A DNA stretch of 64,000 nucleotides from Otatea glauca (taxonomy: Eukaryota; Streptophyta; Magnoliopsida; Poales; Poaceae). The notes under the pieces were generated by a model that did no database searches, had not been told where the DNA came from, and saw only the letters and a program-made list of their open reading frames with translations. This document shows, one piece after another, positions 12,161 through 24,190 of the stretch. The translations under genes were made by a program, and so were the position numbers. How positions within the stretch are numbered: the stretch's first letter is position 1; each line of letters begins with the position of its first letter. The stretch spans positions 63,215,524-63,279,523 of the forward strand of contig CM070722.1 of the NCBI GenBank assembly GCA_036346275.1, given 5' to 3'.

Positions 12161-12620
12161 TGCCGTCTTGGCTCCAGCCTCCAAAACAGGAATCAAACAC
12201 CGGCAACAGGATGGGGACGAAGCGGATGCAGATTATCGAGGTAGAACCAACCAGATGGGTCGATTTGCGATCGCGATGAGAGTCGAGCGAGGAGGGATTG
12301 TGATCGAGGAGGATGGGAGAGCGTGGCCTGACCGCTTGAGCCGTTCGTTCTTGCTTTCTTGGTTTGGGAGACGGGATGGGAAAGGGAAGGGAAACAAGGG
12401 AAATCGATGGAGAAGAACGTCCCGGTGACTTTTCGCTGCTACAGTCGCTTGGATGCGACGGCCGGTTTCCTCGGGCAAATGCTATCTGGTTCCTCTGTTT
12501 CATCTCTCTCTCTCTCCCCCCGGGAATTTCCATCCCAATTTTTCCATGCTCGATGTCAAAATGAATGTGAAAGAGTTGTAGCTCTATGCCTCTATGTACA
12601 AAGAAAAAGGAACGAATCAA
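12161..12620 (-). promoter_or_regulatory. 5' leader and promoter region of the TBC gene
   Basis: GC-rich DNA upstream of the TBC start. It includes a CT microsatellite, tctctctctctcccccc, near 12508-12523, the kind of Y-patch common in grass core promoters. Open frames on both strands here come from base composition. No clear TATA box was found. Confidence 0.4.
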
Positions 12621-13530
12621 TAACTATCTATAAGCAGCAGCTAACAAGAGTATTCGCAGAAAAAATGTCTCAAAAACCGAAAACATCCCTCTAAAATGGC
12701 ATATAATTTTTATTTGATGTAAGACATGTTTGTGGTACTGTACTATGTTTTGTTGAATCTTTGTTGTTACGAAAATAAAATCAAAGCCATGTATAGATGT
12801 AACCGTATGTACTATTCACATCGTATATCTGCTTTAATACTGGTGTACATAGAAAGAGAAAATATAGAACAAATTTCCTTGATGAGTCAAATGCATCTCT
12901 CTCTCCTCTCACACCACTCACTCCACCGACACGTCTCTCTTCGCAGCAGGGTTGAGGATAGCCTAATCCACGGAGGTTGTGTCAAGAATGGGTGAATCCG
13001 ATGACCTGTAGGGTGAAAGATGACCGGATCCACAACAATGACGTGGGGATGAAGAGGGCACTAGGAATGGCCGAATTAGGTGTGCAGGAGATTCCTTGGT
13101 TGACATCAGTCGTTGGCACCTAGGATGACAACATCGGAGCTGGCGTAGGTTCACAGTGAGGAGGAGGCGATAGCATGAGCTCGTGGTAAGCCGGATGCCA
13201 CCGAGAGAGAAGACAAGGAAGAGAGAGCGGGAGAGTAAGAGAAGCATGTTTTCATGAATGTGTATGGATACACAATACGTGTAGAAATACGTATTTGATT
13301 CCCCCTCCAAAGGTTGCACGAATCTCAGTACATTTCAACAGGAAAAGGTGCATATATGATACATCTACATGCATATGTGATAGAACTAGTTGATGATTTT
13401 AACTGTTTCCAATGTTAAAAAAAGCGTTAGACGGTAGGCAGGTAGAGACCACTGCGTAACGCCCAGGAGGAAATCGCAAAATGACAGACTGCAGCGAAAC
13501 AAAAGAGTGAAAGACACACATGAAAGATGG
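12621..13530. other. Intergenic, nothing recognised
   Basis: AT-rich DNA with a GA-rich patch near 13200-13240. No supported gene, RNA or transposon terminus was seen. Confidence 0.35.
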
Positions 13531-13662
13531 AATATAGTCACAAAACATAGTCTCACACACAATATAGTCACAAAACTAAGTTAAACACATAATATAGTCA
13601 CAAAATATAGTCTCACACATAACTAAAATCCACAAAAGAGTGAAAAACACACATAAAAGATG
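13501..13662. repeat. 30 bp tandem repeat (x3) flanked by a 29-30 bp direct repeat
   Basis: Three units starting AATATAGTCACAAAA at 13531, 13561 and 13591 give an exact 30 bp period. They are bracketed by near-identical copies of AAAAGAGTGAAAGACACACA at 13501 and 13636. It lies between genes, and no function is visible. Confidence 0.8.
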
Positions 13663-14099
13663 AATAATTTTGCAGTTATTCTCAGAGAATGCAGGTATGG
13701 ATTTCCCTCTCTCTCTTGCATTCAGTCGCATCTTAGCCTCAAGATCATCCACTTAGTAACTAACACTACAAATAGGGTCCCACATTATGCTAAACTGAAT
13801 GGAGCAAAGGGCGAGAATAGTGCTGAAAAAGAAGAGAACAATGGTTTCTGGCATGACAGACCACAACATTTAGTAGATTTGGGACATCCAGTGCAAAGAG
13901 GGACAACGAGTGCCAGAGAGGGCAGCTTATATGCAACCTCCTTATGTTAAACCCAAATCTAACATCTAACTTGTGAAGGATTATCCGGCAAAACGAACGG
14001 CTAGTGACTACAGCAAGCACAATATCACTGAACAAACAGATCAGTTGCTATAATCTACACTTAGTATCAGTTCGACAGATGACAGCGGAAAAAAACCGA

Positions 14100-14690
14100 G
14101 CGCCAGACCTGATCACCTGAAGGGGCAAAGGGCTGAAGGCTCGCCCCCTCGGCGCTCGGGCGCCGACGCGGGAGGAAGAACTCGGGGGCTAGCGGTGCGG
14201 GAGGTGGGGAGGATCTCGGGTGCTGGCAGCGCGAGAGGTGGGTAAGACGAGATCTCAGCATGGGAGGCGGGGAGGTGCTCGGGCGTCGGCGTGGGAGGAA
14301 GAACTCAGGGGGCTGGCGGTGCGGGAGGTGGGGAGGATCTCAGGTGCTGGCAGCGCGGGAGGCGGGGAAGACGAGATCTCGGCATGGGAGGCGAGGAGGA
14401 GCTCGGGCGCGGGCGGTGGGGAAGATGATCTCTGGCAACCGAGGAGATCCGGCGACGGAGAGGATCGACGCTCGCACCAGATCAGCCCGACCCTTTCTCC
14501 CCCGCCCGTTTTCCCCCTCTTATCCCATCCGCACCGCCTAGGTTTTTCTCCGCCGAGCTCCGCCTTCCTCTGCTTTTTCGCCACTGACCTTCGCCTACTC
14601 CCGCCTGAGCGCTCACCTAGCGCTGCCGACCTCCACCTAGGGCACGATTTCATGCCAGGCGAGGTGGAGGCCAGCTGCTGAACGCCTAGG
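14100..14690. repeat. GC-rich block with a ~123 bp tandem duplication
   Basis: Two copies of a GC-rich unit (about 14160-14282 and 14283-14406) share GGAGGAAGAACTC, GGGAGGTGGGGAGGATCTC and GAGATCTC with a few substitutions. The rest of the block carries CGCCTAGG-type motifs like those in the hAT element at 3063-3728. It may therefore be a degraded relative, but I could not define termini or a target-site duplication. Open frames on both strands are by-products of base composition. Confidence 0.55.
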
Positions 14691-17317
14691 TGTCGTTTTT
14701 TTTGCGCTTTTTCGAACACTGACTGTTTCTCAAAGCAGCTTTTTTTCGAGGGCAAAGCAACTTTTCATGTTACATGCCAACTTTTGTATGTCTGCTCTCC
14801 TCCTCCGGCCATTCGGTCGAGTGTGCTAGAGCGTTGTTTTCTTTTTTCTTGAGAAGAAGGCAGTTTTTCAAAAAAAAAAGAGGAAAAATTCAAGATATAC
14901 CTCTTTATTCGTTGATATTTCAGAAAATACCATCCGTCTTGATAACATGGCTGATATTTTCTAAAATATCAATGAATATATCGTGAATTTCGTCTTTAAA
15001 CAATGTCGGAGGGTACATGAATGCATTCGGGAGGATTAAGGAGCAAGAGAACACGCACTTTGACTGTCAGGTGGCACCATGTGGCGGATGATGATTGGGG
15101 CCCCCACCCCCAGTCCCCAGCGACCAAAAAGGCCAGGCCGAGAAGACCCCCCACGCCCACCGCACCGCACCGCACCCAAGATTTCCACTGCCCACGCGAC
15201 ATGCGCCATCGGCCGAGTATCTACCGCTCCGGACTGCGCAGTGCGCACAACCGCCCTACCTCACGACCAACAGACCAAGACGCAATTTTGGTGGGAGTCG
15301 AACCAACCGTCGCGCCGCCCCCACCCCGTCGATCACCAGCACGCCGCCTTCCCGGGACGGCAAATCCCCGCCTCTGCGCGCCGCGGCGCCTAGTACGCCC
15401 TGCGCCCGACCGGAGAGCGTCTCGGCGGGCTCACAAGTCCCAACTCTTGGATCGACAGCATATGGGAACGTTAGAAGTCATCGCTTTTCTGACCTTTATT
15501 GCTAAAATGCTAAGAAAATATAAATCTAGGTCTTTTTTTTAATAGGAATTGCAGATCTAGCCTCCCAACAAGCTCTCGTGTCCTCCTACTGCGGAATCTG
15601 ACATGTCATGCTCCGGGAGTGCCAGGAGTGCGCTGTGCCGTAGGAGTCGAGCGCGAGAGCAGCAGGCGAGCGTGGGAGGCTGACAAGCACAGGAGAGGCG
15701 GTGGCCTGCAGCGGCCAGCGGGTGTGGGTGGTCGCCTCCCACAGTAAGGGAGCGTGGAAGCACGTTTGGAGGGCTACATTGGAGGGCTACATTTGCAATT
15801 GCAATAGGGAGGGTGTTAGATTTGTGATTCCGGTAACAAGGGGCGTTACAAAAATGATCACTTCGGAATTTTAGCCGTCTGTCTAATGCAATAGACATGG
15901 CACCCCTACCTACTGCACATCACCGTCCGAGACGCCTGGATGCATGCCATGCCTGCGCGCATGAGTTAGGCCTCTTCTCATATTTGCCCCACATGGACTC
16001 ATCAATCTCAAAGCATTCCTCCCAAACTGCTTGTTCCCGGGAGCTTTGGCTTTTTCTTTCCATCTCACGCACCTTTTTTTGCAAATCTGACTCTCGTACG
16101 ATCGAATTTGTAAAAATAGTATCCACCCCATCGTAGAAGGTGTATCGCTTCTATGCTCCCACACCATGGCAGCACTTGCTATGCAACGGGAGCTTGGCAG
16201 CAGCACTTGCTAAGCATGTATGGCTCGGTAGGTTCAGTAGGTCACTTCATTAAATGATTTACTTAAGTAGAGCGGGTAATTAAGTGATTAATTAATTAAA
16301 GTGGTTAATTAAGAGATTAATTAGCTGGTCGAGATTAATTAGATGGCCATCTTTCTGCTGAGGAAGGAGAGCCCGGTAGGACTTTTCAGTGGTATCGACG
16401 CGTGACAGGTGATACATATCACCTACTAGCGTTTTCGTAGTGAAGGAGAAGACTATTTTTATAATTGTATTTGTATGAGGACTAGATTTGAGAAGAAGAA
16501 AAAAAAGTACGATGTTGCTAGAAAAAAAAGGACTAGATTTTGACGGAAGTGACGCGCCTCCGCACGACCCTTCGTATTCACCAACCCCGCATCAACAGCG
16601 GTAGCACAGGATCCAACAATGGCCATATTGGTGGCTTCAAGCTCAACTATAATGGTGTCACCTTCTAAAGTAATTCAGGATATTAACTGATGCTCGGACA
16701 ATCTTTATCTAGCAAAAATTCTAGGCAACAACTAGAAATCGGATGTTTGATGGAAAATTTCTTATCATACGCATTAGCGCAACATTATAACATCATTAGC
16801 CAATATATATAATAATTATAATAGTACAAAAAAGAGAGAGTAAAATATCCAAAAAAAAAATAGTAGTAGAAGAGTTCGAAACAACAATTGAATATACAAC
16901 AAATCGCCGGAGACACAATATCAATCGGATGAATATGCAATAAAATACCTCACGGTTACAATAAACCCATCACTCAATTATTCGATCTGCTCCTAGAGTA
17001 ATGCAACAAATTTGTGACGAGCACAACAATGAAAAACAACAAAATCTATATCAACAAATTGATGAACAAAACCAACATCATATTGCAATAAAAATTTACT
17101 CGAAACAACAAATCTAACAACCCTTAGCAACAAAATATTGTTTGCTACAAAATTTAGCAAGATACCACTCGACGAGGTAGCATACAGGTGGCTGCAGAGC
17201 TCATTCGCCGCTCATGATGGCTGTTGTATATGGTCGGATCTCATGAACGTCACAGTGACTGTCGGTGGCGGAGCTTGGGCGCTGCCTGAGATGCTCTACG
17301 GGAGCTCCTTTAGCCTC
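14691..17317. other. Intergenic, repeat-rich, no supported gene
   Basis: Contains a T-tract ending in TTTTTTTTCGAGGGC near 14740, which may be the 3' end of a minus-strand non-LTR element. There are GC-rich patches at 15090-15430 and 15600-15740. A cluster of TTAATTAA-type motifs lies at 16240-16345, and a CAACAAA-rich stretch at 16860-17150. Overlapping open frames at 15.0-15.5 kb exist in nearly all frames and follow GC content. Confidence 0.35.
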
Positions 17318-17575
17318 AGAGCATTTATAATGGAATATATATGCTGTCTATAATAGTATACCATATAGGATTTTAGATGATGTGGAGGAGAGAGAATAAG
17401 GAGAGAGAAAAATAATATCTACTAGTATTTAACAAACGGTCTTATAGACACTATAAATATATGAGAGATTATTACATGCAACTATATATAAATATTCTAT
17501 TGTACACGTTATCTTTAGTATTGTCTATAGATGATATAGATATGTATTATAGACCGCCATCCATTGTGTCCCAGA
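17318..17575. mobile_element. Putative MITE, same family as 35402-35724
   Basis: AT-rich segment with GAGCATTTATAATGG, GCTGTCTATA and GATGTGGAGGAGAGAGAATA. These motifs recur in reverse orientation at 35402-35724, and partly at 57061 onward. The ends and target duplication are not clean, so the limits are approximate. Confidence 0.4.
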
Positions 17576-17977
17576 CAACTCCAACGAGATCTAACATCTG
17601 GGGCGACAAGTCCATCAGTCTCTGGTCTAGAGAAAAAAAAATCTCCTAGAGGGGGGAGTGAGTTTCAAGCGTCGGTGACCAACGAGCCGCTAGAGCCTGG
17701 AGGGGAGCATGAAGGAGAGGTGATGAAGTTGCCGGTGAGATTTGGGAATAAAGACGTATCGGACGTATGAGTTGTAGCAATTCCGAAATTTATGCAGAGT
17801 AGTCGGTGCAGTCGAATTCATTTCTCTGTCTACTGCAATCCAGTCTGGTTCGACTTTTTGCTGGATTTTATGATCGGCGGCGTCTTTGGTTTACTCATCT
17901 TTCCACGAAGAGAGTGAATATTTACAAGTATCCCGATCTCCGAGTCCAGCCCGGTTAGCATCGTCGTCTTCGCGAGC

Positions 17978-18008
17978 GCACCTGCACCTGCACCTGCACC
18001 TGCACCTG
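17978..18008 (+). repeat. CACCTG hexanucleotide repeat (x5)
   Basis: Five consecutive CACCTG units in the 5' flank of the small plus-strand gene. It is a simple repeat. Confidence 0.8.
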
Positions 18009-18287
18009 CGGGGAGGCTCGTTGAGACCGTCGGAGCAACGGGAGGATTTAATCATGGACAGCGGCCGGAGCGGCAGTGGGGCTGCACAGAGAAGGTCGCA
18101 CGCAGTTTGAGAGGGAGCGGAGGGGGTGAGCGTCGCGCCGCGTGCGCTGCCACGGGAATAGTGTTGCGCACCTACACAGGACACGATCACACCCCTCTTT
18201 TTCCTCCTCGTCCTCTCGGCCTCGCAACCCTCCTCGTCTCCGTCGCGTGCTCTCTCCCCTTCCCCCCTCACGCTTCTCTCCTCTCGC

Positions 18288-18400
18288 GATAAAAGAGGCC
18301 GGGAGAGACGCACGAGCGCAGGGAGGGGTTGTTCTCCACGTCTCTCTTCTTCTTCTCCGCCTCCTCGCTCTCCCATCTCTGTGTGATTCCTGCGGTTCAG
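18288..18400 (+). promoter_or_regulatory. TATA-like box and untranslated first exon of the small gene
   Basis: GATAAAAG at 18288-18295 sits about 30 bp before a CT-rich, likely transcribed leader. The leader ends at a strong donor, GGTTCAG|GTGAGT, at 18400/18401. A long leader intron, as in many plant genes, would then run to an acceptor shortly before the ATG at 19571. The acceptor is uncertain (19544 or 19560). Confidence 0.5.
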
Positions 18401-19570
18401 GTGAGTTCTTTCGCCCGTTCTACTGGTTTGATTAGAAAATTCTTTGTAGAAAAGAAGATGGCCAATCTAGTACTGTGTGGAGGACATTTTACTGACGCTA
18501 CGCTTTTCCTTCCTTCTATGTAAATTGCTATGGTGGTTTTGCTATAGATTAATCGCTGTATTATCGTAAGATTCAGGTATTTCTTCCCCTCTAGGTTCTT
18601 GTTCCCATGGCCAAGTATTAGGGGTTCAAATCTGTAGGTACCAGTTCACGGAGGGTGTTAGGTTTTTAGTTCTTGCGGTGGTAATTTCCAGATTGTGTCC
18701 AGTGGCGACTTGACATTTATTTCGTGTGTTAGTATAATCTTCCGTGATGATTTCTTGTGTAAAAGTACGGACTTTTAGTGTCTTTTGCTATACATCTGAG
18801 CCTCTGAGATTGGTTGTACAATGCTAACTCCTTGAAGAATCTGATTACGAAATCAATTGTGCCCAGATGGGTATTGATTAATTAAGGTATATGTCTGAGA
18901 GAATTTGGGTTTTTTTGTTTGTTAAAAACACGGGAATTTGGGGATTTTCTTGAAAAGAAAAGGAGAATTTATTATTTTGCCCAAGTACTTTCTAGGCATG
19001 GCAGAACATGTTGCTTAAATACCTTTTCTGTGTGGGTAGAACATTTTGCACCATTACTGATTCTGCCATTCCATGCAGAAATTGATAATATCATTAAAAA
19101 CAAGGGTTCTGATATTGTTATGCAGAATACTTGAAGCGATACTTGTGCAAATTGAAAAACATTAGATTGCGTATAGCATACTCAATGAATCCCGTCAGGA
19201 GCTCTTAGTGGCATGTAAAATGAGGGGAAAATCTTTGCTGGTTTCATACTCACTGTTGGATGCAAGCGGGCAACTATGCAAAAAAAAACCCCTTGATTTC
19301 ATAAATGGGGGATGCTGCTTTTTTTTTTATGCCACAATTGGGGGAATACTTGATTGTGCAGGGGGCTTGTTGAGTGAAGCATCGTAAGTCCTGTTGCTGT
19401 CATGGGTATGGAACATTTGATGAGTGCCATGAATCCTTCATCAGGTTTTAGCCATGCTTTGTTTTAGATAATATAGTTTCATTGCACGGGAAACTCAGAA
19501 ACTGTGACTGACTGCTTTTCCCTTTGGTACGTCTTGCAAAAAAGGTCTCATACACCATAGGAATGGAACA

Positions 19571-20487
19571 ATGGAGGAAATGAAAGAGCTACAAAAACTG
19601 AGGACAGAAATAATGATGCAAACCTGCCATCAAAGCACAGAAAGCAGGGATGGAGCGATCAGATGTCCAATACCACGCAAAAACGGCAGGTACACTTCTA
19701 TTCTCTGATGATCCTGGCCAACTACGTTTTACTCTGGTTCTTCATCTGAATCTTGTCCCCTTTAAGCAATAGTTATAAAAAACATCTAGGGACCCTAAAC
19801 GCACGTTTCTACGAATTTGACAAGTTCAGCTTATTTCAATGCTTATTACTGCCTTAAATCATTTGGATCACCTCATTTTGGGCTGAGCATGTTTTCATTT
19901 GTATTTTACATGGACTAATGTATGCTCAATTGACCATCAGCATGCTCTGCTGTAATCTGGGCTTTACATATTTCATTGTACTTCTATAGATTTGCATAAT
20001 CGATCAGATATTCAGTTAACTTTGTATTTTGATGTTTAACTAAACTCGTGATTTATTTCGTTATTCAGATCATATTGGGAGTATGATTTTAAAGGTGCAC
20101 AAGATCTCTCTGATTTTATTGTGAGTAAGGTTAGTTTCACTACAGTTTTTTGTGATACAACACAATTTGGTGTTTTTGAAATGTGCTTGAACTTTTCCAT
20201 TCGTAAACTTTCATATTTTTGGAGTATTTTTAGCACAGGTAAACAAAAATCCAACCTTGTCATTCAACCAAGTTGCTATTAGTAAGCTATAATTTGACAA
20301 TCTGTAGGCGTCCCCTCCACACTTCATGGGATCTCCGCCAGTTCGAGCAAGCAATCCTCTTGTCCATGATACACAGTTCTGTGCATGGAAGGTGCAAAGC
20401 GTTGACCAGTCGCTAGGCGTTCCTATACCAACCAAGGGTTGCAATGCTGGCTATTATTTGAGAAAAGGATCTGTTACAAAGGCTTGA
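19571..20487 (+). CDS. Small plant protein of unknown function, 116 aa
   Basis: Three coding exons, 19571-19689, 20069-20120 and 20308-20487, join in frame to 351 nt. The start is MEEMKELQKLRTEIMMQ, a short amphipathic helix. The middle exon gives SYWEYDFKGAQDLSDFI. The last exon contains PPHFMGSPPVRASNPLVHD, then QFCAWKVQSVD, and ends YYLRKGSVTKA. The GSPPVRA-NPLVHD block reminds me of a small conserved plant family without a known role. I do not assign a function. The middle exon has two in-frame donors 9 nt apart (20120 GTGAGT and 20129 GTTAGT), which would add or omit three residues. The long untranslated first intron suggests constitutive expression, which is inference. Its 3' end faces the CRY-DASH pseudogene. 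Confidence 0.6.
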
Positions 20488-21160
20488 AGCTACATTTATC
20501 AGCTTCATGACCCCGCTCAGAGGACATACTTGGAGTACATTCCTGCTGCGAGGTTGTACTTGTAACTCTTCTTGCCTCTGCAAGGCCAAATTGTACATAT
20601 CACTTTCTGAAGCAGTCGTTTTCGCGTTTTTGTGTCATGTCATCGGCAGTGTTGTACATATCTTTTTGATCAGTTTTTGTGGGCATCAAAGCTAGTTTTG
20701 GTGAATAGATGTTGGCAAACTTTGTTGTTGAGAAACGAGGTAACCTGAATGAAAATGTCCGCCCTTCTTTAGTTTCTGGATTCTGATCGCCATGTCGAAC
20801 TACGTTGGATGTATTGGCCTTCGATTCCTCTGCGTGATGTATAATATTTTTCTGAAACCCTCAGAAGTCACTGAAACCCTGTCACTGTTGATGAGGAGAG
20901 CAACATCAGTACCAGTAGAAGGTACCAGTTGATTGCTTATTCGTTTTTAAAGCTTACAGGAGCCCTCCTACTAAATTTCGCGGAGTACTTTCGACTTCTG
21001 AGATCACAAATCAGACACCTGACGTTTTACAACACCGCACTGAACCTCGTGCATCACTGAAACATTGCAGAAAACCATGCAACATGTAACGCTCGTTTGC
21101 TCGCCAACCAAATAATCGTAACATTTGCTTCATCTCCTATTGTCTTATTGTTAATATGCA
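20488..21160. other. 3' flank of the small gene and convergent spacer
   Basis: T-rich likely 3' UTR of the plus-strand gene (to about 20850), followed by a spacer before the end of the CRY-DASH pseudogene. No other feature was seen. Confidence 0.4.
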
Positions 21161-21739
21161 TCACATTACTTCTGTCTTCTGTACCTGTTGTTTAGCCTTC
21201 CTTCTCTGCCTGTTGAATTGCTGATCTTTCTTCTGATGTCCGCCATCCAACTTCAGTGGGACGATCTACTTGATGTACGCGGTCCCTGGGAAGTTCGTTC
21301 TTTCCTTTGCAAGTGATCGGAGCTCCGGTAACCAGTATGCGACATATTCGCCGACAGGATCATATGTCTTGGCCTGCAGAAGAATGTTCACTCGTGGTCA
21401 CAACTCACAAACTGTTGTGGTATGAGTAGTACAGACAACCATGCTCTAATATTAGTAACATCTTAAGTTTATGAAGTGATTAGTTGATGCATAAAACCAA
21501 CAGTTTGGTATCATTCTTGCAATGCTAACTCGCTAGTATGCTATTGCTAGCTACGATTATTTATGGTAGTCTGATAAAAGGATGTATTCAGATGTTATTA
21601 GTTTGTAGTCTTGAATCTTCATGCTTACTTGTTTAGGTATACTGAAGTATAGATCTTCTCGTGGATCATTGCCAACTCCTGTCAGAGTACAGCAGTAGTC
21701 AGTTCGGTCAGTTCCAGTCTGTCAGAATATGTAGACAAG

Positions 21740-21960
21740 CTTCCGCTTTTTTTTTTCGAACCAGAGGGGAAACGGCTGTTCCATTTTTCCATTTAAAATT
21801 AAACAAAATTGTTCAGGCCTCATCGGCCAGGCAGTTAACACCCAAAACATAATTACCAAGAACGCGGTTAATTTTTCACTTGGACACTACATTGTTCAGG
21901 TCTCATCGGCCTGATCCTGACTCCACTTGGACACTACATTCCTTGGACCTCCTACAGCAT
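21740..21960 (-). repeat. Possible 3' end of a minus-strand non-LTR element
   Basis: A T-tract followed by CGAACCAGAGGGGAAACGG reads on the minus strand as a sequence ending in TTCGAAAAAAAA, a common tail of grass LINEs and SINEs. An internal direct repeat, TTGTTCAGG(C/T)CTCATCGGCC, occurs at about 21810 and 21892. It lies where the missing CRY-DASH exons should be. No coding sequence was seen. Confidence 0.35.
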
Positions 21961-23569
21961 TTGAAAAAGATTATACTTTTTTGCCAGCCAAATGCAAATG
22001 TTATTTTTTTTCAGCTGAAATAGCTGTGCATTCTTATCCATGATAAATGAGAGGCAAAATTCAAAATGATACCTTTTTTCATGATATGAAATGTAAGTCT
22101 TTACTTAGGTGAAAAATGGAGTTACCATATTTTGCTGAAAGAAATCTGAATAGTCTCTCCATATCAGTTCAAATAAAACCCTGAAATCATTACCATACAG
22201 GAAAGGCATTAAATCCATATGAATTTGTTCATGCCTTACAAACAACTTCAACATTAAATTAGGTCAGAAACATCGTAACTTTCTTTCTCAACCAGTGCCT
22301 TATACTCTAGGGGAGAAATATAGCTAGAAGTGGTAAAACTCACGGGAAGGTACACTAACCAGTATGTGGAATCATTTGCTACTCTCTGCTTCTCGTATCT
22401 CTCTATCTGCATCATGACCGTACATGAAGCACGAGCCAAAGCTAATGATCTGTGCAGGCAATCATGAAATCTTTACTTCTTCGCAAATATAACGTGGTGA
22501 AAGACTGCCAGAAGCAAGCCAAGGAGAGAACTTGGTGGAGTAGTCTGGACCTAACATGCCATTCCTGATCTCTTTGTAGACTTTCAACTGTCCTTCTTCC
22601 AGGAGTATTCATGAACTCTTCCCAGAGCTGCGCTCACTTCTCCTACGAAATGCATTCCCTTCTCTGACTACAAGAGAGAAGCAAACAGTACTAGTTGTAA
22701 TTAAAATTTCCGAAGCATATCTACCGAGGTACAGTAGAGTACTGAAAATTAGTACAACACAGTTAACTGAACCTGCCTTTGTCACAATAGGACCTAGTGA
22801 CTCCAGTGTTGGTACGCCCCCCATCCTCCATGCTCATCCAGGCCGGAACTAGGGGGCGGCCCGAGTGAGGGTGGCAACTTGCTGCAGTTCCGAACTGAGG
22901 ACTTCGATTCAACTGCCTGGCGAAAGCATTGCATCAACAATAACCATCACGCCTACAATTGACAAAAACAGACAAGATGAAGAAAGTTCCTACCTTTCTG
23001 AACTGCGTGTATACATCTGGCAAGTTGTTTACGGGGAATGGGAGGTCATCGATATGGTACATTGTTGTTCCCCATATGAGCTGCAGCTTGGGGTTCAGAG
23101 GTTTCTTCTGGTTAGATGCTCCTCCTTGAGGAATCACTACTTGCTTCAAGCCTTTGCGCACGAGGAGTTCCTCACTGTAGATTTCCTTATGAGAATAGAC
23201 CTGGAGATACAGTGATACACCACTTGCTGTCTTAATCTGAGGTGCCTAACATGAATTTAGTACTCCAAGACCCAGAATTCCATATCAAACTATACTAATT
23301 GGTTCAGGGTTATGATTGCGCAGATGGACTTACTGTGTGTGCACCGACAGCCTTTGCAACTGAAGGAAGGATGTCTTCAGGCTTGCCGTGCCGGACGAGC
23401 AAGTCGAGGCCTTGTTTCCTCAGATTCTGCTTCAGGTCTCCCAAACACTCTTATCAATAATTGCACCCTCAATGCTGAAATAATAAACAAAATAAAATAA
23501 AATGCTATTACTTGTTTTGGGTGCTGCACTTTCCTATTTTGCTTGATGCAATGGTCCATACAATAAGCT

Positions 23570-23727
23570 TGCCTACTCCTGATAGTCTCTCTGAATAGCC
23601 TAAGATCGTAGTGTTGGTCTAGCCTACGAAGTTTCTATTCTGTTGTAATGAACTTCGTAGTATTCTGGTTTTCTTAATGAAGCTGGAGGAGGTTGTTGCC
23701 TCCTCCTGTTTCAAAAAAATTGACTAT
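23570..23727 (+). repeat. Possible 3' end of a non-LTR element in CRY-DASH intron 1
   Basis: The sequence ends AGGAGGTTGTTGCCTCCTCC, then TGTTTC and an A tract (about 23713-23719). A short hairpin before a poly-A tail is typical of the 3' ends of plant non-LTR elements. The 5' limit is not visible. Confidence 0.35.
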
Positions 23728-23799
23728 CCATGTTTGTGATGCTTAATTGACTGTGTTTGAGTCTATAGTGCTCAGGTTTATGTTTGAAATGTGTTTACT

Positions 23800-24190
23800 T
23801 TGGTTTTAGTGGTCATGACTTCTGTGCCCTCTAAGAGAGTAGTTGTGAGCACTGATACAGTGGTCTAGACCACTGTGGAAGTGATCTAAACCTCTAAGGA
23901 CCTCTCAGAGAGTGGTCATGAACTATTGTGACCTCTCAAGGAGTGATCATGAACCCCTGTGACCACTTGAGGAGTGGTCTAGACCTCTATAAAAATGGTT
24001 GTGACCTCTTAGTGAGTGGTCGTGACCTCTCTGGGAGTGGTCGTGAGCCACTGTGATCACTTTAGGAGTGGTCGTGACCTCTCAGTGAGTGGTCTTGAGT
24101 GGTCTAGACCTTTATATGAGTGATCGTGACCACTTGAGGAGTAGTCTGTCATATCTAAAGTGGTCATGGACATAAATGGTTATGGCTTAA
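23800..24190. repeat. Degenerate GTGGTC...GACCTCT tandem repeat
   Basis: About fifteen irregular copies of an element built from GAGTGGTCGTGACCTCT and its variant GTGGTCTAGACC, spaced roughly 20-40 bp. Many units are near-palindromic (GGTCTAGACC). It lies in intron 1 of the CRY-DASH pseudogene, about 0.5 kb from the solo LTR. Confidence 0.7.

Noticed and set aside
11985..12620. 211-aa ORF on the minus strand across the TBC start
   Set aside because: It is in a different frame from the TBC exon. The frame MPEPPARHRF joins the downstream exons in phase, and this one does not.
15021..15542. Overlapping GC-rich ORFs of up to 173 aa
   Set aside because: Open in almost every frame on both strands, proline/arginine-rich with no motif, and no splice or promoter context.
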